This document shows, one piece after another, positions 13,685 to 22,108 of a stretch of 22,982 bases of DNA (its first letter is position 1; every line of letters begins with the position of its first letter). A model generated the notes under the pieces. It made no database searches. It was not told where the DNA came from and saw only the letters and a program-made list of their open reading frames with translations. A program made the position numbers and the translations under genes. The stretch comes from Verrucomicrobiota bacterium (lineage in GTDB: Bacteria; Verrucomicrobiota; Verrucomicrobiia; Opitutales; Opitutaceae): contig JAEZDN010000111.1 of assembly GCA_023433275.1 (NCBI GenBank), positions 1 to 22,982 of the forward strand, in the 5' to 3' direction.

Positions 13685-16207
13685 TCAGCGCCGGCGGCGG
13701 GCGGCGAGGATCACGAAGCCGAGCCCGAGGGCCATCAGGGCGTAGGTCGACGGCTCGGGGACGGCGGCGAAAGTCAGGGACAGGTGAAAGCTGGTCTGGT
13801 CGTGATGGAGGTTGAAGCTGGCCTCCCAACCGGGCGCGACGAGTCCCGAGGCATCGATCACGAGGTTTTCGTCGAGCACGAGGTCGCCGACGATTCCACT
13901 GTGATAGGACAGGAAAATGAGGGAATACTCCGTGCCTTGCTCGATGCCGGTGAGGACGCCCGGCGAACCGGCGAGATCGAGGGAAATCAGCTTGAGCGTG
14001 AGGGGGGCGGACGTGGTGGAGTTGATGAACAGGGTGTTGGAGGAAACGACGTTCACCTGGTCGTGCTCGACCGAGCCGTTTTCATGAAGGAGAAGTTCGA
14101 TCTCCAGGACGGAATTCTCGTTGAGCGTAAGATCGTTGAAGCTCAGGGAGCCGATGCGATTGTCGGAAGCGAGGCCCGGTGAGAGGATGCCGCCGCTGGC
14201 CAGGAGTGCGCCGTCCCCGATGATGGCGTCGTTGAGGAAGCCCTCGCCCGCGAGGCGTCCGCCCGCGTTGACCATGACGGAAATATAGAGGCTGGCGTTG
14301 GTCTTGAGCGCGAGGGTGCCGGTGGCGTTGACCGTGACGTCGCCGTTGCCCAAGGCGCTCGAGCCGGTGACCGCGAGGGTGCCGCCATCGATGGTGGTGC
14401 CGCCTTCCCAGGCGTTGCTGCCGGTGAGCGTGAGGGTACCCAGGCCTTGCTTGATGAGTCCGGCGTTGGCGTTGTTGGTTTCGTAGATCGCGCCGGCGAA
14501 ACTCGTATCGACGTCCTGGTCGATGGTCAGCTCCATGGCCTCGCTGGCCAGATTCAGGGCGCCCTCGCTTCCGCCGTAGAGCCCGTGGATCACGGGGGCG
14601 TCGGCGTTGAAAACAACGGTTCCACCCGAGCTGCCGAAACCGATTTTGCCCAGGCCGGCGGCGGTGTCGGACTCAATCTCGAGCGTGCCACCAGCCACAT
14701 AGAGGTCGCCCGCGAACGAGTTGTTGCCCGAGAGCGTGAGGAGGCCGGCGCCGGTCTTATAAATTCCGGCCGTGCCGGAAATGTCGCCCCGCAGGTCCAG
14801 CGTGTTGGAATTCGAAATGTCGATGGCGGCCGAGCCGGCGCCCTGGTCCAGGTGGATCGGATTGTGGAGCTCGAGATCGGCCTCGCTGCCCGCGGTGCCT
14901 AGCGTGGTGCCGTTGTGCAGCTTCAGGGCCCCTGATCCGATGGGGCCGAAAATGATGCCGCCCTCCCCGATATAGGAGGATGAACCCACGAGAAGCGTGC
15001 CGGCCTGCAGGTTGAAGCCGCCCTGAAAATCATTCTCGCTGAGCTCGCTAAACTCGCCGGCGTAGATGTCGTGAGAGCCCAGCACCACGGTGCCGGCGCC
15101 CGTCTTGGTCAGGGACGACGCGTGGGAGATGTCGCCGTACAGCCGCAGGGTGGAATTCGCGCCGGCGTGGATGGTGACGTTGGAATTCGCGGCGGGATCG
15201 AGATCGATGAGGTTATAGAGTGTGATGTCCTGGCCCGCGGCGGCGCCGAGGGTGGTGCCGTTGAAGAGCAGGAGCGTGTCGCCGCCGACAGGACCGTACA
15301 CGCCGTCGTAGTTGCTGGAAGAGGAGGAAAGCAGGAGGGTGCCGGCGTTGACGGCGACGCCGCCATGGAAGCCGGATACGCCGCCGAGGGTGAGGGTGCC
15401 CGTGCCATCCTTGTTGATGCGGGTGGCGTGCCAGCTGGTGATGATCGTGCCGAGGAGCGCGAGGTCGCCGCTGGCGGTGCTGATGGTCACCTCGCCCGGT
15501 TCCGCTGAAGATGAGAGGGATATCCCGTTGTGAAGGGTGACGGTGCCGGTGTTGACGCCGAGGGTGGCGCCAGAGGCCAGAACCAACGTGCCGGTGCCGG
15601 CCGGACCCGATAGGATCGAAAACCCCTCGCTGATGGGGGAAGCGAAGGAGCTGCTGCCCAGCAGGAGCGTGCCGGCCGACACGGTGACGCCACCGTCGAA
15701 GGTGCTTTGGCCGGAAAGCGCGAGTGTCCCATCGCCCGACTTTTCCAAACCGGCGCCCGCGCCGTCGACCTTGCCCCCGACGAGAACGGAGGTGTTGGCG
15801 GCGATGTCGACGAAGTGGGTGCCCTCGGTGAGGGTGAGGTCAAGGGTGGGGTTGAACACGACATTGCCGCCGGAAGTCGCGACCAAGAGATCGCCGAGCA
15901 GCGTCAGGGTGGCCGGGCCATCGGCGCCTTGGAAAGTGTAGCTGGGCCGGTCGTTGTCGGCGAACGTGATATTGGTCAGCGCGAGGCCGTCGGCCACGCG
16001 GACGGTGGTGGTCGGCGACAAACCGAAGACAACGCTATCGGATCCGTCGCCCAGGAGTTGTCCGGACCAGTTCGCGGGGTCGGCGGCGTCGCCGATGCCG
16101 TCCAGGTCGCCGAGCCAGTTGAGGCCGAGGATGGCGTGGAGCGGGGTGATCGCCACCAAGGCCAGGAAGGCCAGGCCCGGCAAGACAGGTTGGGAACGGC
16201 GCTTCAT
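13685..16207 (-). CDS. PEP-CTERM surface protein with autotransporter-associated beta-strand repeats (first of pair)
   Basis: An 840-residue exported protein. The ATG at 16207 begins a signal peptide (MKRRSQP, hydrophobic run, cleavage near LHA at residue 25); the frame opens 15 codons earlier without a signal-like start. The body is a predicted beta-helix with at least five repeats of the autotransporter-associated type: GTLALSGQSTFDGG, GTLTLGGVSGFHGG, GTVVLG, GLLTLSGNNSFAG and GTLTLTGSNAWEGG, each followed by a V/I-x-x-GTLL-like strand. The last 25 residues are a PEP-CTERM signal: VPEPSTYALM, a hydrophobic helix and RRRR, the sorting tag handled by exosortase. No beta-barrel translocator is present. 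It is paralogous to the upstream neighbour. Its function is unknown; a cell-surface or matrix role is likely. Confidence 0.92.
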   Translation of the reverse strand: MKRRSQPVLPGLAFLALVAITPLHAILGLNWLGDLDGIGDAADPANWSGQLLGDGSDSVVFGLSPTTTVRVADGLALTNITFADNDRPSYTFQGADGPATLTLLGDLLVATSGGNVVFNPTLDLTLTEGTHFVDIAANTSVLVGGKVDGAGAGLEKSGDGTLALSGQSTFDGGVTVSAGTLLLGSSSFASPISEGFSILSGPAGTGTLVLASGATLGVNTGTVTLHNGISLSSSAEPGEVTISTASGDLALLGTIITSWHATRINKDGTGTLTLGGVSGFHGGVAVNAGTLLLSSSSSNYDGVYGPVGGDTLLLFNGTTLGAAAGQDITLYNLIDLDPAANSNVTIHAGANSTLRLYGDISHASSLTKTGAGTVVLGSHDIYAGEFSELSENDFQGGFNLQAGTLLVGSSSYIGEGGIIFGPIGSGALKLHNGTTLGTAGSEADLELHNPIHLDQGAGSAAIDISNSNTLDLRGDISGTAGIYKTGAGLLTLSGNNSFAGDLYVAGGTLEIESDTAAGLGKIGFGSSGGTVVFNADAPVIHGLYGGSEGALNLASEAMELTIDQDVDTSFAGAIYETNNANAGLIKQGLGTLTLTGSNAWEGGTTIDGGTLAVTGSSALGNGDVTVNATGTLALKTNASLYISVMVNAGGRLAGEGFLNDAIIGDGALLASGGILSPGLASDNRIGSLSFNDLTLNENSVLEIELLLHENGSVEHDQVNVVSSNTLFINSTTSAPLTLKLISLDLAGSPGVLTGIEQGTEYSLIFLSYHSGIVGDLVLDENLVIDASGLVAPGWEASFNLHHDQTSFHLSLTFAAVPEPSTYALMALGLGFVILAARRRR

Positions 16208-16345
16208 AATGCCGGGGAGACTGACCAGGCTCGGTGTCGGCTCAAGGCTCATCCGGCCGTGGAAGCGCTAGAAGCTTTTAAATAGTTCGAATCACCGCAT
16301 GCGCGGGCGAACGGAGGCGGGACCCAGCAATTGGATGGTGATCAT

Positions 16346-16403
16346 GCCCCGACCGGGGCGAGGGCGCCCCGGCTCCTAGGCGATGGCCAGTCTGAGACTG
16401 GCC
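16346..16403. repeat. Cluster of hairpins between the two PEP-CTERM genes
   Basis: Three inverted repeats lie almost end to end. These are GCCCCG-AC-CGGGGC (16346-16359), a 22-base element with GGGCGCCCC (16355-16376, repeated in nuoC at 2079-2100), and GGCCAGTC-TGA-GACTGGCC (16385-16403). The last begins directly next to the TAG stop (16404-16406) of the upstream minus-strand gene, where a terminator would be expected, but no T-run follows. The remaining 138 bases to the next start contain nothing I can name. Confidence 0.7.
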
Positions 16404-19400
16404 CTACCGGCGGCGGCGGACCGTGCAGACGACGAAGGCGAGTCCGAGGGCGAGCAAGGCGTAGGTGGAGGGCTCGGGGACGGGGGAGAAGTTCAGCAGG
16501 AGGTGCCCGGCGCCGTCGTCGGAAAGGTAGAACCAGCCGTCGCCTTCAGCGGAGGAAATGCTGTTGGCAAAGCCGGTGACATCGATGTCGAACTTTTCGG
16601 GATCGAAGCCTTCGAGGGCGTCGTAGGTGAAGATGGTCCAGGCATAGGCCTGGCTCGCGTCGAAGTTGGCCGCCAGGCCGGCGGAGCCGGCGAGGTTCAC
16701 GGAGATCACCTTGAGGGTGAAACGGTCGGAGGTGGTGGCGTTGACGACGAGGGTGCCGGCCGGCGCCTCGAGGCCCACGTTCACGATATCGTGCTGGAAT
16801 TGGCCGTTCTGGTCGGCGTTACGGATGTGCCATTCGTAGTTGCCGCCGGCGTCCAGTTCCAAGTGGTCGAAGGCGAGAGAACCGATGTTGCCCGAGTCGG
16901 AAAGTCCCGGGGAGACGATGGCGCCGCCGCCGATTGTGACTTCGCTGAAGAAGGCGCCGCGGCCGGCGAGGCGTCCGCCGTCCGCCACGACCACCGGGTT
17001 GTAAACCCACTGCTGGTGATTGGAGGTTTCGCGGTCCAGCGCGAGGGTTCCGCCCTGGACGCGGATCGTGTTGTTACTGTTACCGAGAAAGAAGTTTTGT
17101 CCGATCACCAAGGTCCCCTGATCGACTTGAATGTGGACGGCGGGGTCGCCGGCGGAGTCCTGGATCCCGGAATTCACGTTCCAACTCCCCTCATCGAGGC
17201 GGAGGGTGGCGGACCCGCTCTTGACGATGCGGAGGGTGTCGTTCCCCTCGCCGCCGGTGTTGAAGTAGCCGCGGAAGAAGCCGTCGGAGGTCTGATTGAT
17301 GGTTGCGATCGTGCCGGCGTGCTCGAATCGCAGGATGCCGTAGGACTCGTTGCTGACGAGGCCGCCGATAACCGGGGTGGCGGTGGTGAACGTGGCGTAA
17401 TTGCTGGAAGCGTTGCCAAAGCCCAGTGGGCCCGAGCCCAGGGCGTGATCGTGGGCGACGATGACCTTGGCTCCGTCCGAAACGTAGACGCCGCCGCTGA
17501 AGGTGTTGCTGCCGGCCAGCGTGAGGACGAAGCCTTCGTCAGATTCCTCGCCCACGTAGAGAGCGCCGGACCCGCTGATCGTGCCGGACAGCCTGAAGTC
17601 GGCGTCGCCGCCCACCTCCAAGGCGGGCGCGTTGAGGACAATGGAATTGGCAATGATGAAATCGTCGTCGTCGGCCGCAACGGCAAGAAGCGGGGCGGGC
17701 ATCTCGGCGCCGTCGATCTCGTCCAGCGTGAAGTTGACCGGCGCCACGGTGAGCGTGCCCTCACCCAGCGCATGGGTGTGGTCGGAAACGTCCGAGGTAT
17801 CCTGCCCGACCATGAGGCGCCCGCCGTAGAGGGTGACGCCACCGGTGAGGCGGCCGGCATTGTTGCCGGAGACCAGCACGGTGGAGTATTCCTCGCGATT
17901 CCTGTCGCCGAACGCGCCGAGCGAGTCCGGATGTCCGATGACGAGGGAGGCGGTTGTGCCAAGGGTGCCGGCGACCTCGAGGGCGCCGCCCTTGTAGGCG
18001 GCGAAGCGATGGACGTTATCGGAGCTCGGAGCGATGGTGCCCGTCAGACGGACGGCCGCGGAGACATAGCCGTCACCAAAGATGGGGAACGACGCGGTGC
18101 CCAGGTAGGCCCCGCCCGTGAGCGAACCCAGGTTGACGCCGGTGAGATCGACGGTGCGTTGCGACATGGAGGTGGGCGCGATGTCGAAGCCGATGATGCC
18201 GGGGGTGGTGGCGCCGAAGCGTGCGAGGTAGCTGTTGATGGCGGTGGCGTCGGTGCTGTGGGCCGGGTCCTCGCTGCCGAGGTAGGCGCCAGCGTTCACG
18301 GTGAGGGTGGCTGCGCCAGGGAGGGCGCCGGTCGCGAAGACCGCGCCGGAGTTGGTGACGTTGACGGCCGAGATCGCGTTGCTGGGATTGGTGAAGCGAA
18401 CGGTGAGGGGAAGCTCCGCGGGGGAATTCAGTTCCAAGGTGCGGCCGGAGGTGAGGACCGAGTTCACCTGGAGCCAGCCGCCGCCACCGCCAAAGCGGTA
18501 ATTATTGTTGTAGGGCGTGATGGTGATGTTTTCCCCAAGAATGGCCGAGGTCGCCGAGCCGAGACGCACAGAGGGATTGAAGCCAGAGAGATCGATGGAG
18601 GCGGCGGTGTTGAAGTGATCGGGCGATTCGGCGTGCAATTCGGAATCGAAGCCGATGGTGCCGGTGGAGGCGGAGTTGATTTGGCTGATGAAGCCGCCGA
18701 CGTTGTTGTCCACACCGATGCCGGCATAGCCATTGGCCCCGATGAGGATGCCGCCGGGCGTGCCGGGAGTGTTGTCCTCGCCGCCGAAGACGAGAATGCC
18801 CTTCGTCACCGTGGTGCCGCCGGACCAGTTGCTGCTGCCATAAAGGATGATGCCGCTGGTCGAATCGACGGTGAGTTTGGCGTGCCCATCGCCGTCGGTG
18901 ATATCGCCCTCGATGACGGTGACGTCGCCCGACGTGCGGAAGGTGGTGTCTGAATTCAGGGTCACGTTGCCCGCGAGGGCCAGGGTGACGTCGTTCTCGG
19001 AGTTGAACACGCCATTCAAGACGAACGCGTTGCCCAGCAAAACGTAGTCGTAGTCCCCGTAGTCGGACCAGCCATGGACTTGGAAGGTGGGGCGATAGGT
19101 GGTGTCGGGACCGATGATGACGGTGCCCGAGCCGACGGACGGAGAATAAAAGCCCTCGCCGGGGCGGAGGATGATGGAGCCTTCGTTGAATTGCAGACCG
19201 CCGCTCCAGCCGTCGCTGGCGGAACCCAAGTCGAGCAGGCCCGCGCCGGACTTCGTGATTTTGCCGGTGCCCGTGATGAAGGCGTTATTGTAGAATTCGA
19301 CCCGGCCGTTGGCCCCGATGCTCCAAGTCTGGTCGGCGGCGATGTTGATCCCGAGGTTCTGCTGAAAAGCCAGGTGGTTTTCAAACGGCGTGGAGTAGAA

Positions 19401-19751
19401 GAGACCGCCGTAGAGGTGAAGATAGACCGGATCAGGAGACACGAATTCGTCGAAATTCGATTGCGGTCCGACGAAATGGTAGTGACCGGTGACGGTCAGG
19501 GAATGGATGTCGGAATTGGTGTAGAACGAACCCGCCCCGAAGCTCACGTGGTCGGTGCCGCTATCGGGGAAGATGAGGGCTTCGGCCTCGCCAACGAAAC
19601 TGGGCGCGTTGCCGCCGATCCAGTTGGGGGCGTGGTTGGCGCCGGGATTGCCGCTGAACCCGGCCCAAGTGAACTCAGTAACGACGGCTTGGGACACGCT
19701 GGTGGAGAAGATCGCCACACACAGGAGGGGGAGGAGGAGGGGCCGGCTCAT
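16404..19751 (-). CDS. PEP-CTERM surface protein with autotransporter-associated beta-strand repeats (second of pair)
   Basis: A 1115-residue exported protein with a signal peptide (MSRPLLLPLL, cleavage near SQA at residue 22). The long beta-rich body contains repeats such as GLLDLGSASDGWSGG, GIILYGSSNWSGGTTV and LTLAGSNTFSGGVYV, plus a QGTLVIG/GGTLALDR pair. The C-terminus is a PEP-CTERM tag at 1091-1115 (VPEPSTYALL, helix, RRRR). Its last 250 residues resemble those of the downstream neighbour: a GGRLAGRGAF/VTIGGGAIVSPGLS block, IGSLAFD, HDIVNV, a TTS-x-x-TLK-x-IS block and the tag. The two genes therefore arose by duplication. It is divergent from the YhcH-family gene. The function is unknown. 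Confidence 0.92.
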   Translation of the reverse strand: MSRPLLLPLLCVAIFSTSVSQAVVTEFTWAGFSGNPGANHAPNWIGGNAPSFVGEAEALIFPDSGTDHVSFGAGSFYTNSDIHSLTVTGHYHFVGPQSNFDEFVSPDPVYLHLYGGLFYSTPFENHLAFQQNLGINIAADQTWSIGANGRVEFYNNAFITGTGKITKSGAGLLDLGSASDGWSGGLQFNEGSIILRPGEGFYSPSVGSGTVIIGPDTTYRPTFQVHGWSDYGDYDYVLLGNAFVLNGVFNSENDVTLALAGNVTLNSDTTFRTSGDVTVIEGDITDGDGHAKLTVDSTSGIILYGSSNWSGGTTVTKGILVFGGEDNTPGTPGGILIGANGYAGIGVDNNVGGFISQINSASTGTIGFDSELHAESPDHFNTAASIDLSGFNPSVRLGSATSAILGENITITPYNNNYRFGGGGGWLQVNSVLTSGRTLELNSPAELPLTVRFTNPSNAISAVNVTNSGAVFATGALPGAATLTVNAGAYLGSEDPAHSTDATAINSYLARFGATTPGIIGFDIAPTSMSQRTVDLTGVNLGSLTGGAYLGTASFPIFGDGYVSAAVRLTGTIAPSSDNVHRFAAYKGGALEVAGTLGTTASLVIGHPDSLGAFGDRNREEYSTVLVSGNNAGRLTGGVTLYGGRLMVGQDTSDVSDHTHALGEGTLTVAPVNFTLDEIDGAEMPAPLLAVAADDDDFIIANSIVLNAPALEVGGDADFRLSGTISGSGALYVGEESDEGFVLTLAGSNTFSGGVYVSDGAKVIVAHDHALGSGPLGFGNASSNYATFTTATPVIGGLVSNESYGILRFEHAGTIATINQTSDGFFRGYFNTGGEGNDTLRIVKSGSATLRLDEGSWNVNSGIQDSAGDPAVHIQVDQGTLVIGQNFFLGNSNNTIRVQGGTLALDRETSNHQQWVYNPVVVADGGRLAGRGAFFSEVTIGGGAIVSPGLSDSGNIGSLAFDHLELDAGGNYEWHIRNADQNGQFQHDIVNVGLEAPAGTLVVNATTSDRFTLKVISVNLAGSAGLAANFDASQAYAWTIFTYDALEGFDPEKFDIDVTGFANSISSAEGDGWFYLSDDGAGHLLLNFSPVPEPSTYALLALGLAFVVCTVRRRR

Positions 19752-19902
19752 GGCCGGACATTATGTTCAAGGTCGTGTCGCTCAAGGCTATACTGCAAAA
19801 GCGTGGCTTCTGGCGGGGTTGTCGACTTGTCCCGGGTTTTTCCGGCAAGTGATTGGCGGCTGTGGGCTTGCAATGGAATCGGTGGCGTCGTGTGCTGCCG
19901 GC

Positions 19903-20394
19903 ATGGCGATCTTCGGACCCTTTGCGCAAATCAGAAACCAAGTGAGCGACCCGCGTTTTGCCGTCGCGCTGGCGTATGTGGAGGAGGTGTTGCGAGCGGA
20001 ATCCGAGGCGCGGATGCGCATCGCGCGAGTGGGGGTGGGAACGACGGAGCGGATCGAATTGGCCGGCGGCGCGTTTGCGCTGGAGCAGGCGTACGAGCCC
20101 AAGGCGCGGGTGGATGGATTCTTCGAATCGCACCGCCGCTACATCGATGTCCAGGTGATTGTGGACGGCGAGGAGTTGATGGAAGTGGAAGACGTGTCGC
20201 GTCTGGTGGTGACGCTGCCGTACGAAGCCGAGCGTGACTTGATCAAGTACGCGGATTCCGCCGAGGCGGCGGTGTTGAAGATGCGCGTGGGGGATGTGGC
20301 GGTCTTCTTTCCGGAGGACGGGCACATGCCCTCGCTGCGCTGGCGGGGCGCGGGGTTGGTGCGAAAGACGGTGGTGAAGGTGCCGGTGGCATGA
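19903..20394 (+). CDS. YhcH/YjgK/YiaL family (DUF386, cupin-like) protein
   Basis: This 163-residue protein has the family's beta-sandwich signature: HPRF-like DPRF at 16-19, FESHRRYIDVQVIVDGEE at 74-91 with His77, and FFPEDGHMP at 135-143 with His141. It ends in VRKTVVKVPV. Relatives (E. coli TabA, YhcH) bind a metal and act on sugars or affect biofilm. The exact substrate is not known for most, nor here. The ATG at 19903 matches the usual MIF-type family start; upstream in-frame ATGs run back towards the divergent PEP-CTERM gene and add unrelated sequence. Its stop overlaps the rlmJ start by four bases (ATGA). Confidence 0.9.
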   Translation: MAIFGPFAQIRNQVSDPRFAVALAYVEEVLRAESEARMRIARVGVGTTERIELAGGAFALEQAYEPKARVDGFFESHRRYIDVQVIVDGEELMEVEDVSRLVVTLPYEAERDLIKYADSAEAAVLKMRVGDVAVFFPEDGHMPSLRWRGAGLVRKTVVKVPVA

Positions 20395-21260
20395 ATTACC
20401 GTCACCATTATCACGCCGGCAATTATGCCGACGTGTTCAAGCACGTGCTCTTGCTGCAGCTGATCCGCGCCATGCAGCGCAAGGAGAAGGGTTTTCTCTA
20501 CCTCGACACGCATGCGGGTCGAGGCGGTTATGACCTGTCGGTACCGTCGGTGCTGCCGGATGGACGCGAGCGCGAGCCGGAGTACCCGGCGGGGATTGGT
20601 CGCCTGTGGGGTGGCGCCGGGCTGCCGCCGGCGGTGGACGAATACCTCGGGATCGTGCGACGGTTCAACGACCGGCGGGGTGAAACGGGAGTGGAGCTGA
20701 AGTGTTATCCCGGCTCGCCGTGGATCGCGAAACTGGCGCTGCGACCGCAGGACCGGGCGGTGTTGTGCGAATTGCGCCCGGATGACGCGGAGGCGTTGGA
20801 TTTCGATTTTGCCCGGGAGCGCGGCGTGAAGGTGCTCCAGCTGGATGGTTACGTGGGCCTGAAGGCGCAGCTGCCGCCGCCGGAAAAGCGGGCGCTGGTC
20901 CTGATCGATCCGCCGTTCGAGGACAAAGGGGAGTTCGCCGGGATCGAGCGGGGCGTGGCCGAAGCGCTACGGCGGCTGCCCGGGGCGGTGGTTGCGATCT
21001 GGTATCCGATCACCGAGCGGGCGCGCACGGATGAGTTCCAGCGGGCGCTGACGGATTTCGGCGTCCCGGCATTGTTCGCCGAGCTGGCGATCGCGGGGGA
21101 TGGGGCGCGGTTGAGAATGAAGGGCTGCGGCCTGCTGGTGCTCAACCCGCCGTGGCAGATCGAGGCGGAATTCCGCGCCGTCCTGCCCACGTTGGTGCAA
21201 AAACTGCGGGTCGACGAAGGCGCGGGCGGGGTGGTGCGCTGGCTGGTGCCGGAAAAGTGA
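20391..21260 (+). CDS. rlmJ: 23S rRNA (adenine-2030-N6)-methyltransferase
   Basis: RlmJ methylates N6 of A2030 (E. coli numbering) in 23S rRNA using S-adenosylmethionine. The 289-residue product aligns end to end with E. coli RlmJ: MNYRHHYHAGNYADVFKH at the N-terminus, the SAM-binding LDTHAGRGGYDL at 38-49, YPGSPWIA at 106-113, the catalytic DPPFE at 173-177 and WYPITER. It ends in VVRWLVPEK. The start ATG overlaps the stop of the YhcH-family gene, so translation is probably coupled. About 60 bases of spacer follow, then a minus-strand terminator. Confidence 0.96.
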   Translation: MNYRHHYHAGNYADVFKHVLLLQLIRAMQRKEKGFLYLDTHAGRGGYDLSVPSVLPDGREREPEYPAGIGRLWGGAGLPPAVDEYLGIVRRFNDRRGETGVELKCYPGSPWIAKLALRPQDRAVLCELRPDDAEALDFDFARERGVKVLQLDGYVGLKAQLPPPEKRALVLIDPPFEDKGEFAGIERGVAEALRRLPGAVVAIWYPITERARTDEFQRALTDFGVPALFAELAIAGDGARLRMKGCGLLVLNPPWQIEAEFRAVLPTLVQKLRVDEGAGGVVRWLVPEK

Positions 21261-21322
21261 GGGGGCGTTGCGCCGCCGATCCGCTGGCATTCCGAAGGAC
21301 CGAGCAAGCCCGGCTCTACCTG

Positions 21323-21349
21323 AAAAAAGCGAGCCGCGGTGGGCTCGCT
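21323..21349 (-). terminator. Intrinsic terminator of the 67-residue ORF
   Basis: Read on the minus strand, AGCGAGCC-CACCGC-GGCTCGCT (21349-21328) forms a perfect 8-base-pair stem with a 6-base loop and runs into six Ts (21328-21323). It starts eight bases after the stop of the minus-strand ORF at 21357-21560. This is the clearest intrinsic terminator in the window. Confidence 0.88.
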
Positions 21350-21356
21350 GGGGAAT

Positions 21357-21560
21357 TCAGCCTTGGGCTGGACGCTGGGTCAGGCGCGTGGCCATGAACG
21401 GCAGCGGTTCAGGAGTGACGTTGGGCTCCACCATGGCGGGTGCCTTGAAGAGGGGCCGGTTCCAGACAACGTCGCGCGTGAGCGCCTGCCGCACGGTCGC
21501 AAACGCCTTGGCCGCCGGGTGGGCGGAGCGCTTGAGGTGATTGTGCGGGAAATAATTCAT
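21357..21560 (-). CDS. Hypothetical 67-residue protein downstream of hsp20
   Basis: I do not recognise this protein. It starts with MNYFPHNHLKRSAHPAAK and is basic in the first half and Pro-rich in the second, with no cysteine, signal peptide or membrane segment. Support for its being real comes from context. The stop at 21357 lies eight bases before a textbook terminator on the same strand, and the ORF begins after the hsp20 terminator, so it looks like a separate transcription unit. A hairpin CCGGCT-N7-AGCCGG lies in its leader (21576-21594). There is no Shine-Dalgarno sequence, as for most genes here. The transcript could instead be a non-coding RNA. Confidence 0.5.
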   Translation of the reverse strand: MNYFPHNHLKRSAHPAAKAFATVRQALTRDVVWNRPLFKAPAMVEPNVTPEPLPFMATRLTQRPAQG

Positions 21561-21640
21561 GTTGGTGAGTTGGGTCCGGCTTGGTCGGAGCCGGTGTAGT
21601 TAAGAACCCCGGAGCGTGCGAGGAGTTCCAAAATTGTTTG

Positions 21641-21677
21641 AAAAATCAGGGCGCGCATCCGCGACGGATGCGCGCCC
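21641..21677 (-). terminator. Intrinsic terminator of hsp20
   Basis: On the minus strand a 13-base-pair perfect stem with a 3-base loop (21677-21649, GGGCGCGCATCCG / CGGATGCGCGCCC) is followed by TGATTTTT (21648-21641). It begins 17 bases after the Hsp20 stop codon. Confidence 0.85.
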
Positions 21678-21694
21678 CGGAAATCGCCGCGGGA

Positions 21695-22108
21695 TCAGGC
21701 CACCTGGCGCTGGCGGGTGGACGGAGCGGCGAGGGCCGACCGGCGTTTCGGCAGCACGATGGTGAGCACGCCCTTGGCGATATAGGCACGGAGCGAGTCG
21801 AAGTCGTAGCCGCTGCCCAGGCGCAGGGTGAGTCGGTAGTCGCGCTGCGCCGATTCCAAGTGCAACGGCTGCCAGTTCACGCGGACGTGCTGCGCCTTGC
21901 GGGCGGTGACGACCAGGTCGTTGCCCTGGGTCGTCAAGTCCACGCCGGAGGCTTCGACGCCCGGGACGTAGACGGCGAGCTTGAGCGATTGCGGGAGATC
22001 CATGCACTCATAGTGCGGCGAGCGGAATTCCGCCGGGAAGGCGGACCGGTTCGTCAGGCTACGGGCAGGGAACCTCTGATTCTCGTTGCGGTGGATGATC
22101 GTATGCAT
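21695..22108 (-). CDS. Hsp20/alpha-crystallin family small heat-shock protein
   Basis: A 137-residue ATP-independent chaperone that holds unfolding proteins. The alpha-crystallin domain covers about 36-121: LKLAVYVPGVEASGVDLTTQ, then DLVVTARK (64-71), and the hallmark AYIAKGVLTIVLPK (108-121). The N-terminal arm of about 35 residues is short. The C-terminal tail (RRSALAAPSTRQRQVA) has no I-x-I/V motif, so oligomer assembly may differ from typical family members. The ATG at 22108 gives a normal length; the open frame upstream to 22315 lacks similarity. It is followed by a strong terminator, so it is transcribed alone or with a short upstream leader or ORF. Confidence 0.9.
   Translation of the reverse strand: MHTIIHRNENQRFPARSLTNRSAFPAEFRSPHYECMDLPQSLKLAVYVPGVEASGVDLTTQGNDLVVTARKAQHVRVNWQPLHLESAQRDYRLTLRLGSGYDFDSLRAYIAKGVLTIVLPKRRSALAAPSTRQRQVA

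Noticed and set aside
16383..18953. Plus-strand open frame of 856 codons
   Set aside because: It is antisense to the second PEP-CTERM gene, whose signal peptide, repeats and sorting tag make it the real one.
19555..19902. Longer start for the YhcH-family protein
   Set aside because: It would overlap the divergent PEP-CTERM gene; the family start motif matches MAIFG at 19903.
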